DNA from: Todiramphus chloris collaris | Lineage: Eukaryota; Chordata; Aves; Coraciiformes; Alcedinidae | Length of the DNA: 64,000 nt | NCBI GenBank assembly: GCA_025345505.1 | Contig: JANVCC010000130.1 | Span: 6,147,441 to 6,211,440, forward strand | Direction: 5' to 3' | Part shown: positions 1 to 49,475 of the stretch, one piece after another | How the letters are laid out: each line of letters begins with the position of its first letter | Position numbering within the stretch: the stretch's first letter is position 1 | Program-made: the position numbers and the translations under genes | Notes under the pieces: generated by a model | What the model was told of the DNA's origin: nothing | The model's database searches: none | Seen by the model: only the letters and a program-made list of their open reading frames with translations

Positions 1-26
1 GGGGGGGGGGGGGGGGGGGGGGGGGG
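1..26. repeat. Poly-G homopolymer (G26)
   Basis: The window opens with 26 consecutive G residues, then ordinary sequence. This may be a genuine mononucleotide run cut by the window edge, or an artefact of low-quality sequence at a contig or gap boundary. It lies about 280 bases upstream of the PAH TATA-like box. Confidence 0.9.
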
Positions 27-139
27 ACAACGCAGCACCAAAGACAACGTGTGGACCTGCAAACATGAAAACAGCGGCTGATGTCGATCAGAGGGGAGGA
101 GAGCTGCTAACTCAAAGCATGCCGCTCAGATAGAAACAG

Positions 140-406
140 TGTGCTGGAGAGGCGCTCCGTGTCGGGCTGGGGCTGGCGGGGGCCAGCCCGGAGCGGCTTC
201 TCCACGTGCCAGGGGTGGGTGGGGGCGTGTGGGGAGAACGCCCCCTTGGCACCGTGTCCGGGGGAGGGAGCTGGGGAACGGGGGTGGCTTTGCCACGCTT
301 GCTCCACTTTAAATACCTTTGCACGGAGTGCTGGCTGCTGTAGGGAGGTCAGAAGGCTTCACCCACAGCGGTAAAGGGGCCCTCCCTGCGTGGGTATTGC
401 TGCAAC
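140..406 (+). promoter_or_regulatory. PAH: PAH promoter and 5' UTR region
   Basis: A GC-rich, CpG-containing stretch (about 150-290) is followed by a TATA-like TTTAAATA at 308-315. That would place a transcription start near 338-345, about 65 bases before the ATG at 407. The in-frame TAG at 341-343 closes the reading frame upstream. I saw no clear HNF1-type palindrome. The start site is inferred from TATA spacing only. Confidence 0.5.
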
Positions 407-38097
<37,691 letters not shown>

Positions 38098-39473
38098 AGA
38101 TTTACAGCGACTTGCTAATCACTGGCTACTGACTAGAAGCTGCCATGTGTGAATGCCAGCCTTAATCTTGCTTTAGTTTATTATTTTATTGTGTACTGCA
38201 CTAATGCTTATGTTATATGTCTTAATTACTATAGATTATCAGAGAAGGAGACATCTGCAGGTGACCCTTGACTCTTTAGGCTTTCAGACACTAATCCATT
38301 TTTTCACACAATGTATAAAAATGACCTTAGTTTTTGGAATTTGGGAGAAGCCTCCATAAGTCTTGTGACAAAGGTTAGAAGAAGAAGGAGATTCCCACTA
38401 CACAGAGCTATATTCTGCTGTAATTGTGAGGTTGCATTACCACCCTGGTCCCAGGAACAGTATGGCAATGACCAACAGACTAATCCACCTTGCTTTCTCT
38501 TATAGTCATTCTCCCCTCATCCTCTCCCATTTGTGCAAGGTTTCCATGGAGTCCCAAAGTCTACATGTTTCAGGGTGTATACATATACTGCTTGGCTCTC
38601 TGTACCTCTACTTTTACACAAAAGCACCTCTATCCTAATTTTTTTTTTTCCTCCAAAAATGTGATGTAGCCATTGAGCGAAAGCACAGATGCTAGCGGAA
38701 AAGACAGCATGTATGCTGCAGCCTGATTAACAAAGATTTATCACTGTGCATAAATATACTGTATTTGCACAAGAACCAATCCCAAAAAAGGTCTGTGTGA
38801 GTCAAGAAAGCTGCATGCTGTGATGTGTTATTGGTCTGCAGAGTCCCTAAGCAAGGCACTGAGAGTACTTATCTAGAGCATGGAGTCTGTGCCTCGGTAT
38901 AGTACACATGGAAAAAAAAACTCCAGAGAAGGGGTATCCAAAGGCAAGTCTGTGTTTCTTTTTGCAGTTGGATGTGAGGTCAGTTTGTCAATACTTTGCA
39001 CAAGCAAGAAACCATGCAGATGTTTTAATAAGGCATCAAGGCTCTACTAGTCCAGCCTCAGAGTTGTGCTGGCTGTAATGCTGTGTAACATCGTGGATTC
39101 AGAACTGATTCAGGACCAGTAAGCTTACAGAAAGCAGGGGGGGGACCTCTCTTAATAGACATAGACTTCCTGTGGAAGGCTGATGTGTGAAGGCTACCTT
39201 GTATTGCATGTGTCCAGTCTCCTTCCTTCTCCCACTAGAGCACTTTCTCCCTTTTTTGGTGAAAGCAGTTTTATTCTTTCTGGAGTATAGCTTGACTGAG
39301 GCAGCAAATGGAAGCAAGGGTGATTCCAGCTTAACCCAATGGCTAAGCCATGGAGAGAGAAGACCTTTGCAGTTCAGGAAGCTATTTCTGTATTGTATAC
39401 AGTAACTTTCACTTAAAGCATTTAAATGCCCTACTGAATTGGTCCACATTGTATAATGCCTACCTGTAGTTCC
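38098..39473 (+). other. PAH: PAH 3' UTR and downstream flank
   Basis: Non-coding sequence follows the stop. I did not find a canonical AATAAA in the first kilobase; TATAAA near 38,313 and CATAAA near 38,748 are weak alternatives. The UTR end is therefore undetermined. Confidence 0.4.
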
Positions 39474-39957
39474 TGTGGTGGGTTGACCTGTGGTGGGTTG
39501 ACCCTGGCACGGCACCAGGTGCCCACCAAGCCCTTCTATCACTCCCCCCGACCCCCTTCAGCACGGCACGCAGGGAGAGAATAAGACGCAAAGCAAAGGG
39601 GTGTGGGTTATGATAGGTAAGATGTTATTTTCTACTTCCTGTCCACAGGCAATGTCGGGCCAAGACCAGGAAGCAGGGCTCCAGGAACACGTAGCAGCCC
39701 CTTGGAGGACAAAGCAGAATGCCCCCCCATCCTCCTCCTGCCCTCTCCCTTTATAGTTGAGCTGATGTCATATGGTATGGAATATCACACTGGTCAGCTC
39801 AGGTCGGCTGTATCCTCTCCCCCATCCTGCCCCCCATCCTCTGGTGCCGTGTGAGCACTGGCAGTCATAACACGGGTGTGTTATCAACACCCTCCAGCTC
39901 CCAGTGCTGCAGCGTGAGGGCTGGATGGGGAAAAGCAGCTCAGCCAGACCCACTACA
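39474..39957 (+). mobile_element. Probable solo LTR of an avian endogenous retrovirus
   Basis: The 484-bp stretch starts TGTGGTGGGTTGACC and ends CACTACA, so it has TG...CA termini. It is flanked by imperfect 5-bp repeats, GTTCC (39,469-39,473) and GCTCC (39,958-39,962). Its opening, GCACCAGGTGCCCACCA, and the internal TTATAGTTGAGCTGATGTCA resemble an LTR family widespread in neoavian genomes, judged from memory. The first 15 bp are tandemly duplicated. No gag, pol or env lies beside it, so a solo LTR left by recombination is most likely. Family assignment is tentative. Confidence 0.7.
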
Positions 39958-42296
39958 GCTCCCTAGTCAAAGAAGGAAGGAGATCAGTACTTGTACATTG
40001 GAACAGAATGGAGCAAAGAAAGCATGCTTGGCATGTATCTTCAGTGTGAAAGTAGCCCATATTTTTTCCTCTTAATATAAAAGGACGCATAAGGTAACAG
40101 TGTACCACAAAAGGACAATTTCATCCTAAGGGTGAAATCTTTCAAACTAATCCTCAATCAGCTTCCCAAGTTTCTTTGCTTTTTACTGTTGTTACAAGTG
40201 ACAGCAGCAGTAAATCTATAATGATATTGAGAACCCAGCATTCATGACTGTCTTTTACACGCAAGCAGAATGGTTAAAGAGCATTGATGCCATGTGCCTG
40301 ATTCTGTGTCCCTTAAATGAGCAATAACTCCAGTGAAAGCAGCCTAACATAGCTGTTTAGCAAGACTGAGAGATGAGAAAAAGTTAAATGCTAAGTATTT
40401 TAAAAGCAGAGGAAATATATTGAAAGTAGATTTTCTTGCAAAACAAATTAGCTTGTGCATAAGTGCTTTAAATAGTACAAATAAGCTGAACTTTAAATAG
40501 TACTTCTTAATGTGTGACTTCTTATTTCCATACTTAAAGAAAAAGTTGCGTAACAAAATGCTTTTTGCATTATCTGGCCAATGTAGCTTCTCTTTGTAAG
40601 GTAACCACAGAGACTGATCAGAATTAAATACCCAGGTATAAGATGAATGCTCATTTGAGATGTGTTCCAGCTCAAGAAAGGCTCTCTTTTACTGGTTGAC
40701 TATCACTGATGTAAACAAGATCATGAAGATGATATTAAAAAAAAAGATATCTCTTGATGTGTGTAATTACCTAGAAATATACAGCAGAGCCTTGCTTACT
40801 CTATCTTTCAACGCTCTATAAATCTTTTATGGTACTCTGACTTACCTATCCCAAGCTAATCTTTTAAGTAACTTTCCTCTCTTCTATTCCATTATAATCA
40901 CATTTCTTGATGTCCCCATCTCTGTTTCAGGTAAACAAAGAAGCCCTTTCATGAGTTTCTTTTCAGTGTCCTTGGCCAAAGTCAGTGGTAATGGAGGGAG
41001 GGCTTGTCAACAACAGGTTACACAGGGAGTCCTCTGGGTGTCTTAAGATACCTAGATCTGACAGCAGCCTTGGAGAAGGGACACTTTGTTCCCCAAAGGA
41101 TGCAGCAATTATTGACACAGGATTTAAGCACAGGAAAGACTTCACAGACATATGATCTTTCAAAGCCTGTCTCTTTGCTGTTTCAAACTATGCTGGCCTT
41201 TGGCAGATAAAAGTTTTTTGTTCAAATGTAAGCATTTATTTAAATACCTAAATACCTAAATAACAGAAATATTAATGCCATATGCATCTCTAGTGAATAG
41301 CCCTGTGCTCATACAAGGTGTGTACCTGCCCTGGTAACAGATCAAAAATGGGCAGGCTGTTTGTGATGATCAGCCATGGCCTTTTAAACACTCACCCCAG
41401 GGACTGCACAAGAGGGAGTGAACCTACTCTTGGGGTGGGAGACCCCCACCTTCCAGAGGGAGAAGCTGCCTGTTCCCATGGGAGAGGATGACACACTGTG
41501 CTTCAGTTCTTGCATAGCCCTTTAGACTTCAGTACCCAGCCTGAGACCTCTCCTCCTGCCCTCCTAGATGTCCCCCAAAGTGCTGATGGCAGGGCTCTGG
41601 GATGTCTCAGCAGAACTGACATACATCATGGGTGAGGCTTTCCTAGACCTGTCCTAACCATGGATTCAAGGTGGCATTGAAGTGTCCACTGGCTAGGTAA
41701 GGACATTTTACCACCTGGAGATCCAGTGCTCTCTGTGCTGGTTCTGTGGCTGCAAAGCTGTGCTGTAAGCTTTGCCAGAGCTGCTTCAACGATCACACTG
41801 GCTGATGAGTCCAGTTTGGCTCTATAGAGAAACCTCAATTCATACACAGAACCAAGTTTAGTTCTGTATGAATGTATAGAGATGGCACTCTGACACTAGA
41901 GCAAAAGGACAGTCATAGGAGTGTGATGGTCCTGTTCTGACAATATTTGTGACCAATGCCTTAGACATGCATCTTCAGCCCTAAAGCTTTCACCTACATG
42001 TCCACATGTAGCTGGAGCAGATGACCTTGTGACATGCCTGTGGCCTGGATGTGGGGGATACATGCACCCACCCTTCATGGAAAAGACCCAGTTTGGACTC
42101 AGCTAGTCAGACTCGACTCAGCTAGTCAGACTCAGCTCATCTTGTTCTCCTGCATCCAGCCTTGCCACCACTGCTGGAGTAACATGGGAGTGGGAAGAGC
42201 CTTTTGCCCCCTTAAAGCCAGCTACTTCCCAGCCCCGCTCAGTTTGCAGCTGCAATTCAGCCACCCCTGAAGCGTCTCCTTGCCCTCCCGGACCCT
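39958..42296. other. Intergenic sequence between the LTR and the CpG island
   Basis: About 2.3 kb with no recognised gene. Composition is AT-rich at 40,050-40,950 and more GC-rich from 41,350. A 19-bp unit, ACTCAGCTAGTCAGACTCG, is tandemly duplicated at 42,097-42,134. Confidence 0.6.
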
Positions 42297-42530
42297 CTCT
42301 GGGACCTGAGCCGGGCCGGGGATGGGGTATCCCGGGATAGCCGGCGGGGCAGAGGGTGCCGCAGCCCGGCGCCGGGCAGGGTTCAGCACCGCGGACAGCG
42401 GCCGGCCCTGCCCTGCCCTGCCCATTCCTGACCGCGGGCGGCCCGGACCCTCGGCGCCCCGACCCGGGCCACACGGGCTGGCACTCACCACGCCCGGCAA
42501 AGCCCGCGGAGCCCGAGGGCTGGAGGGGCC
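42297..42530. promoter_or_regulatory. Orphan CpG island
   Basis: About 230 bp are strikingly G+C- and CpG-rich, with blocks such as CCGGGCCGGGG, GCCCGGCGCCGGGC, ACCGCGGACAGCGGCCGG and CGGCGCCCCGACCCGGGCC. The surroundings are AT-rich and CpG-poor. On the minus strand there is a good splice-donor match, GCGTG|GTGAGTGCC, at about 42,479-42,493. It could be a promoter of an unannotated minus-strand transcript or a regulatory island. No protein was recognised in either strand. Confidence 0.6.
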
Positions 42531-42680
42531 GATGTTTCTCAGAGCTCGGACTTGCCTCCTGGGTGTGGCACTTCAAAATTGACTTCAAGTTAGTCTGTCT
42601 CAGACAGGCAATTTATGGGGAAATTGAGACATTCCTAGTGCTCTGTCTTGGGCCAAGGGAAAATATGGTGCTGTCATGGT

Positions 42681-43917
42681 CATAGAATCATAGAATGGCT
42701 TAGTCTGGAAGGGACCTTAGAGATGATCTAATCCAACCTCCCCATCAAGGGCAGGGACACATCTCAGCTAGACCAGGCTGCTCAAGGCCTCATCCAACCT
42801 GGCCTTGAACACCTCCAGGGAGGGGACGTCCACAAACCCTCTGGGCAATCTATTCTGGTTTCACCACCCTTGTACTGAAGAACTCTTTCCTAAGATCCAA
42901 TCTAAACCTGTTTGCCCTCAGTTTAAATCCCTTTGCTCTTATCCCATTGCTGGAGCCTCTTGTGAAGAGTCCCTCTCCAGCCTTCCTGTAGATTCCTTTC
43001 AGGTACTGGAAGGCAGTTATAAAGTCCCCCCAGAGTCTTACCTTCTCCAGGCTGAACAATCCCAGCTCCCTCAGCCTATTCTTGTAGCAGAGGGGCTCCA
43101 GCCCCTGGATCAAATTTGTGGACCTCCTCTGGACTCGTTCCAACAGATCTATGTCCCTCTTATGGTGGGGACACCAGAACTGGACAGAGTATTTGAGGTA
43201 GAATCTCACAGGAGCAGAGTAAAGAGGGAGAATCACCTCCCTTGGTCTGCTGGCCACACTCCTCTTGATGTATCCTAGGATATGGTTGGCTTTCTGAGCC
43301 ACATGAGCACATAGTCAGCTCATGTTGAGATTCTCATAAACCAACACCTCCAAGTCCTTCTCTTCATGGCTACTCTCAACCCACTCTGTACCCAGTCTGT
43401 AATTGTGCTGGGATTGGCCCAGCCCAGATGCAGGACCTTGCACTTTGACTTGTTGAGCCTCATGCAGTTTGCATTGGCCTATTTCTCAAGCCTGTCAAGG
43501 TCCCTCTGGATGACAGCCCTTCCCTCAAGTGAGACCACTGCACCACAAACTTGATGTCATTGGCAAACTTGCTGAGGGTGCACTTGCTGTCATTGTCCAT
43601 GTCGCTGACAAAGATGTTGAACAGCACTGGACCCAGAACAGATCTCTGAGGAGCTCCACTTGTCACCAGTCTCCATCTGAACATCAACTCTTTGAGTGTG
43701 ACCTTCTAGCCAGTTCCTTATACACTGGGTGGTCCATCCATCAAATCCATATCTCTCCATCTTAGAGACAAGGATGTCATGTGGGACAGTGTCAAATGCT
43801 TTGCACAAGTCCAGGTAGATTATGTCAGTTGCTCTTCCCATATCAACCAGAGTTGTAACTCTGTCATAGAAGGCCACCACATTAGTCAGGCATGATTTGC
43901 CCTTAATGAAGCCATGT
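42681..43917 (-). mobile_element. Outer CR1 LINE, 3' segment
   Basis: This is the 3' part of a long minus-strand CR1 split by another CR1. Its 3' tail (complement of ATTCTATGATTCTATG) is at 42,681. The reverse-transcriptase core is read in degenerate frames, including [38 protein letters not shown] and [12 protein letters not shown]. The catalytic YxDD-type motif, usually FADD, reads FANDIKF here. The element continues, after the insertion, at 46,911. Confidence 0.93.
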
Positions 43918-46910
43918 AGATTGGAAGGGGGAAGGGGACACAACAGGCTGTACTAGATATGATCCCAGCGGGAGCATGCCAGGGTGTGTAGAAGTGAGTA
44001 CCAGTGAGGACTCTTGTACTGCTATCTCAGTGAGAGTAGAGGTTGGAGATACATGGGACAGCAAAGATGGAAGAGTTACTGACAGGTTGGAAGCCATGAA
44101 AAAAACTGAGAAGAGTTGGGTAGGAATTAAGGCTTCCACCCATAAAACAGTTTTGGGAAAATTAGCCCATTTCAGGTCTGTTTAGGCAAATGCACATAGC
44201 ATGGGAAACAAGCAAGAGGAACTAGAAGCCATGATGCACAAGGAAAACCACAATATAGTAGCTATCACAGAGACATGGTGGGATGCCTGCCATGACTGGA
44301 GTACCACTATCAATGGCTACAAGCTCTTCAGGAGAGATAGACAAGGTAGGAAAGGCGGAGGGATGGTCCTGTATGTAAGGGACTTTACATATTTTCAAAA
44401 TGTAATTATGATGATGACACAGTTGAGTCTCTATGGCTCAAAATCAGAGGGATGGCCAACAGAGCTGATGTTGTGGTGGGGGTCTGTTATAGACCACCCA
44501 ATCAGGACAGAAAGGTTGATGAAACATTCTACAAGCAGCTGGGAGTATTGCATTCGCTTGCCCTGGTTCTTGTGGGGCACTTCAACTTCCCAGATATTTG
44601 CTTGAAATATAACACAACAGAGAAGGAACAGTCCAGGAGGTTGCTAAAGTGTGTCGAGCATAATTTTCTTACACAACTGGTGAGCGAATCTATCAGGGAG
44701 GGCACCCTGCTAGACCTGCTTGTTGTAAACAGAGAAGGATTGATGGGTGATGTGATGGTTGGAGGCCAACTGGGGCACAGTGATCATGATATGATTGAGT
44801 TCTCTATTAGTGAAGCAGGGAAGGTTGGCAGCAGAACTACCACCTTGGACTTCCAAAGGGCAGACTTTGACTTGCTTAGAAGACTGCTTGATGGAATCCC
44901 TTGGGAAGAAATCCTGAAGGGCATAGGAGTCTAGGATAGCTGGACACTCTTTAAGAAAGAATCTTAAAGGCGCAGGAGCAAGCTGTGCCCTTGTGCCACA
45001 AGTGAAGCCAGTGGTAGAAAAGTAGAAAAAAGTCCAGCCTGGATGAACTGGCAACTCTGGCTGCATCTCAGGGAAAAAAGGAGAGTCTATCTCCTTTGGA
45101 AGATGGGACAGGACACACATGATGACTATAGAGACATTGTAAGGCTATGCAGGGACAAGATTAGAAAGTCCAAAGCCCAGCTAGAAGTTAATCTAGCTTC
45201 TGTGGTTAAAGACAACAAGAAATCTTTTAATAAATATGTTAATAGTAAAAGGAGGACAAGGGAGAGCCTCCCCCCTCTACTAGATGCGGGAGGAAACTTA
45301 GTGACTGAGGATGTGGAAAAGGCAGAAGTGCTTAATGTCTTCTTTGCTTCAGTCTTTAGTAATAGGAGCAGTTCTACTTTGAGAATCTAGACTTCTGGGC
45401 TTGAAGACCAAGGCTGTGAGTGGAGTAATGCACCTGCAATCCAGGAAGAGATGGTTGCTGACCTGCTACACCGCATAGATGTTCACAAGTCTATGGGACC
45501 AGATGGACTTCATCCAAGAATTCTGAGAGAGCTGGTGGAGATGCTCACTAAGCCACTTTCCATCATTTTTCAGCAGTTCAGGCTGACTGGGGAGGTCCAA
45601 CACACTGGAATGTGACACCCATCTACAGTATCATCACACAGCATGTGCAACACAAACGGATGATCAGGCCCAGTCAACGTGACTTTATGAAGGGCAGGTC
45701 CTGTTTGACTAACCTGATATCCTTCTACAACATGGTCACCATCTTACTGGATGAGGGAAAGGCATTGTCTATCTGGACTTTAGTAAGGCCTTTGACACTG
45801 TATCCCACAGAATTCTTCTAGAGAAACTGGCGGCTTATGGCCTAGATGAGCTTACTGTTTGCTGAGTGAAAAACTGGCTAGAAGACCAGAGACTAGTAGT
45901 TAATGGAGTTAATTCCAGCTGGCAGCTGGTCACAAGTGGTGTTCCCCAGGGCTCTGTACTGGGACTGGTCCTGTTCAGTATCTTCACCTCAATGAGAAGA
46001 TTGAGTGTACCTGTAGTAAGTTTGCAGATGACACTAAAATGGGTGGATGTGTTGATCTGCTAGAGGGTAGAGAGGCTCTGCAGAGAGATCTAGACAGACT
46101 AGATCGATGGGATGAACTGTATGAAGTTTAATAAGGCCAAGTACCTGGTTTTACACATTGTCCACAACAACCCCTGGCAACACTACAGACTCGAGGAAGA
46201 GTGGCTGGAGAGCTGCTCATCGGAGAGGGACCTGGGGGTGTTGATTGACACCTGTCTGAATATGTGCCAGCAGTGTGCCCAGGTGGCCAAGGAGGCCAAT
46301 GGTGTCCTGGCCTGTATTAGGAAAAGTGTTGCCATTAGGTCCAGGGAAGCAATCCTGCCCCTGTACTTGGCACTGGTGAGGCCACACCTCTATTACTGTG
46401 TTTAGTTTTGGGCCCCTCACCACAAGAAGGACATTGAGACACTAGAGCTTGCCCAAAGAAGAGCAATAAAACTGGTGAAGGGCTTTGAGCACATGTCTTA
46501 TGAGCAGTGGCTGAAGGAGCTGGGGTTGTTTAGCCTGGAGAAAGTGAGGCTCAGGGGAAACCTTATTACTCTCTATGGCTACCTGAAGGGAGGTTACAGA
46601 GAGGTGGGAGTAGGCTTGCTTAATCCAGCAACAGATGATAGAACAAGGGGAAACAGACTCAAGCTGCGCCAGGGGAGGTTTGCTTGGATATTAGGTATAA
46701 CTTCTTTGCTGAGTGGGTTATCAGGTGTTGGAATGGGTTGCCCGGGGTGGTGGTGGAGTCCCCATCCCTGGAGGTGTTTAAGAGCTGACTAGATGGGGTG
46801 CTTAGAGGTATGGTTTAAGGGGTGGACTTGGTAGTGTTAAGTTGATGATTGGACTAGATGATCATACAGGTCTTTTCCAACCTAGACATTTCTATGATTC
46901 TGTGATTCTA
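43918..46910 (+). mobile_element. Inner CR1 LINE inserted in an older CR1
   Basis: A 3.0-kb plus-strand CR1 copy. From 5' to 3' it has an APE-type endonuclease with NIVAITETWWDACHDWS (frame from 44,201, later shifted to 44,452-44,934), a linker region, reverse transcriptase with [16 protein letters not shown] (about 45,866-46,063) and the CR1 C-terminus with [20 protein letters not shown]. It ends GATTCTGTGATTCTATG. Frameshifts and stops, plus an apparent deletion near 45,620 where the fingers of the polymerase should lie, make it inactive. It sits exactly between the two halves of the outer CR1. Confidence 0.93.
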
Positions 46911-49475
46911 TGTTGGCTGTCACTGTTCACCTCCTTATTTTTCATGTACCTTAGTACAGATACCAGGAGGATCTGCTCCATGATTTTACATGGCACAGAC
47001 ATGAGGCTGACTGGTCTGTAGTTCCCTGGGTTTTCTTTGATTCCCTTCTTAAAAATGGGGGTCATGTTTCCCCTTTTCCAATCTGTGGGGACTTTGCCAG
47101 ACTGCCATGACTTCTCAAATATGATGGCTAATGGCCTATCAACTTCAGCCACAAGTTCCTTCAGGACCTGTAGATATATCTCATTAGGTCCCATGGACTT
47201 GTGCACCTTCAGGTTCTCTAGGTGTTCTCGGACCTGATCTGCCCCGACCCCGGGTGATTCTTCACTCTCCCAGACCCAGCCAATGTCCTCTGTGACTTGG
47301 GTGGTGTGGCTCAAGTGGTTACCGGTGAAGACTGAAGCAAAAAAGTCATTGAATATTTCAGCCTTCTCTATACCCTTGGTAACCCTGCATCCCTTCAGAG
47401 AGGCCCCACATTCTCTCTTGTTTTTCTTCTTTTTTTCTCTGACATACCTGTAGAATACTTTTCTGTTATTTTTAATGTCCCTGGCCGGGTTTGACTCCAT
47501 CAGGGCTTTAGCTTTTCTAACCTGGATTCTCATTTCACCAACAATCTCCTTGTAGTCATTCCAGGTTACCTGTCCTCCCTTCCACCTTTCGTGGATTCCC
47601 CTTTTGTGTTTGATTTCGTGCAGGAGTTCCCCATTTATCCATATAGGCCTCCTGGCATCTTTGCCTGATTTCTTCTTTTTAGGGATGCAGTGCCTTTGAG
47701 TTTGGAGGAGATGATCTTTGAAAGTCAACCAGTTTTCCTGGGCTCACAGTTCCTCCAGGTCTTTGTCCCATGGTACACTACTGAAGTCGAGGGTTTCAAG
47801 CTTGCTGACTGCCCCCTTCTTTGCTGCCCTTAGGATTTTAAACTCCACCATCTCATGGTCACTGCTGCCAAGGCTGCCCTTGAGCTTAATGTTTCCCACC
47901 AGCCCCTCCCTGTTGGTGAGAACAAGGTCTAGCAATGCATCTCTCCTCGCTGGTTCCCCTATTGCTTGGAGGAGGAAGTTCTCATCAATGCATTCCAGGA
48001 ATCTTCTGGATTGCATAAGCAATACTTTGCTGTGTTGTCTCTCCAACTGATATTGGGATGCTTAAAGGCTCCCATGAGGATTAGGGCTTGTGAACAAGCA
48101 GAAACTCCCATCTGTCTGTGAAAGGCCTCATCCACTTGGTCCTCCTAGTCAGGTGGTCTGTAGCAGACCCCCACTGTAATATCCCCTTCCCTTCCTTTCA
48201 CCCTGGCCCATAGGCACTCAGTCTTTTCATCATCACTCATCAGGTGGAGATCCCTGCATTCTAGCTGTTCATTGACATAGAGGGCAACATCCCCTCCTCA
48301 TCACCGCTGCCTGTCCTTCCTGAAGAGCTTATATCCTTCTAATCCAACACTCCAATCACAGGAGTCATTCCACCATGTCTCCATGATTCTGATTGGATTG
48401 TAGCGTTGTGGGCATGCAAGCATCTCCAGCTTCTCTTGTTTATTGCCCATGCTGCAGGTGTTTGCATATAAAGGCATTTGAACTGGGCCCCTGATGAAGT
48501 GACTGGAGCCCCTGAAGCTGACTTACTGGCTGGTATAGCCTTTAGTTTTCCCTGTTCATTGTCCATGTTGAGTGCATTGGTATTCTCAATGCATAGCCCC
48601 ATTCTGCCCCCATCCCCCTTCAAATCTAGCTTAAAGGCCTTCCAAGGCCTGCTAGTTCTTGCCCCAGGATTCTTTTTCCCCTTTGAGAGAAGCATTTCCT
48701 ATCTGTAGTCACCAAGCCTGGGGTCTTGTAAAGTAGCCCATGATTGAAGAATCCCACATCCTGCTAATGACACCAGTCATGTAGCCAGACATTAATCTGC
48801 TAGCTTTTCCTGCTCATGCCCTCATCCAACATGGCTAATGCTGGCACAGAGGCAAATACTATTTGCACTTCCAATCCTTTCACCATTTGTAACAGGGCCC
48901 TGAAATCTTTCTTCATCGTTCTCAGGTTTCTTGTTGAGATTTCATCATTGCCTACTTGGAAAATCATTAGTGGGTAGTAGTCAGATGGACGGACTAGGGT
49001 AGGAAGTTTTCTCAGTATGTCCTTGATCCTGGGCCCAGGGAGGCAACATACTTCCCTAAGGAGTAGATCAGGTCTGTATTTAGGACCTTCTACACCCCTC
49101 AAAAGCGAATGCCCAATGACAAGGACCCATCTTTTTTTCTTAACTGCAGATGTTTTGATCTTAGGCTTGCTCTGTCTTAGCCTCTGTGAATCATGCAAGC
49201 TAGGCAAGCTGTCATAGCTGCCATTGTTTGGTTTCCCTTGCAGAAGATCATTCTCATTGATATCTGGTTCACCCAGAGCAGCAAATCTACTTTGCAGGGG
49301 CACCTGGGGAGGTTCAGTGGCTACTGGAGTGCCATGCCTGCCACACCTGTCAGGAATTTGTCTCCAATGTTCCCTGCATTCTAAGTCATCCCATTCTCTT
49401 GTCTCTGGAAAGCAAAATGTGGTTGCACTGTCTTTATCCTTCCTGGTCAGGGAGGAGGCAAGAGCAATATAACAC
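46911..49475 (-). mobile_element. Outer CR1 LINE, 5' segment with ORF1 and ORF2 remains
   Basis: On the minus strand, from high to low coordinates, there is an ORF1 remnant with the esterase-type GHSLLRG motif (49,303-48,800, frame open upstream to about 49,470). Then comes the start of ORF2 (endonuclease, badly shifted, 48,700-47,750). A 278-codon frame (47,728-46,892) follows with KAEIFNDFFASVFTGNH, NPGNYRPVSLMSVPCKIMEQ and RYMKNKEVNSDSQH, cut by the inner CR1. The 5' end is not defined. The element was nearly full length, about 3.8 kb, when inserted. Confidence 0.92.
48800..49470 (-). pseudogene. CR1 ORF1 remnant with SGNH/esterase-like domain
   Basis: The minus-strand frame contains KKRWVLVIGHSLLRGVEGP, followed later by YPLMIFQVGNDEIS and KGLEVQIVFASVPAL. 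These match block I (GDSLL-type, here GHSLL) and the GxND-type block of SGNH hydrolases. Such an esterase domain is known in ORF1 of CR1-type elements. The catalytic block I Asp is replaced by His. It ends before the final catalytic block, near 48,800, by stop or shift. This is transposon-derived and not a host gene. Confidence 0.75.

Noticed and set aside
42118-42588. 156-residue minus-strand Pro/Gly/Ala-rich frame over the CpG island
   Set aside because: Long open frames are expected in GC-rich DNA; the composition is biased and no domain is visible. The island itself is kept as a feature.
46892-47728. 278-residue minus-strand frame as a possible novel protein
   Set aside because: It reads as CR1 ORF2 (NPGNYRPVSL, KIMEQ) and is cut by the inner CR1.
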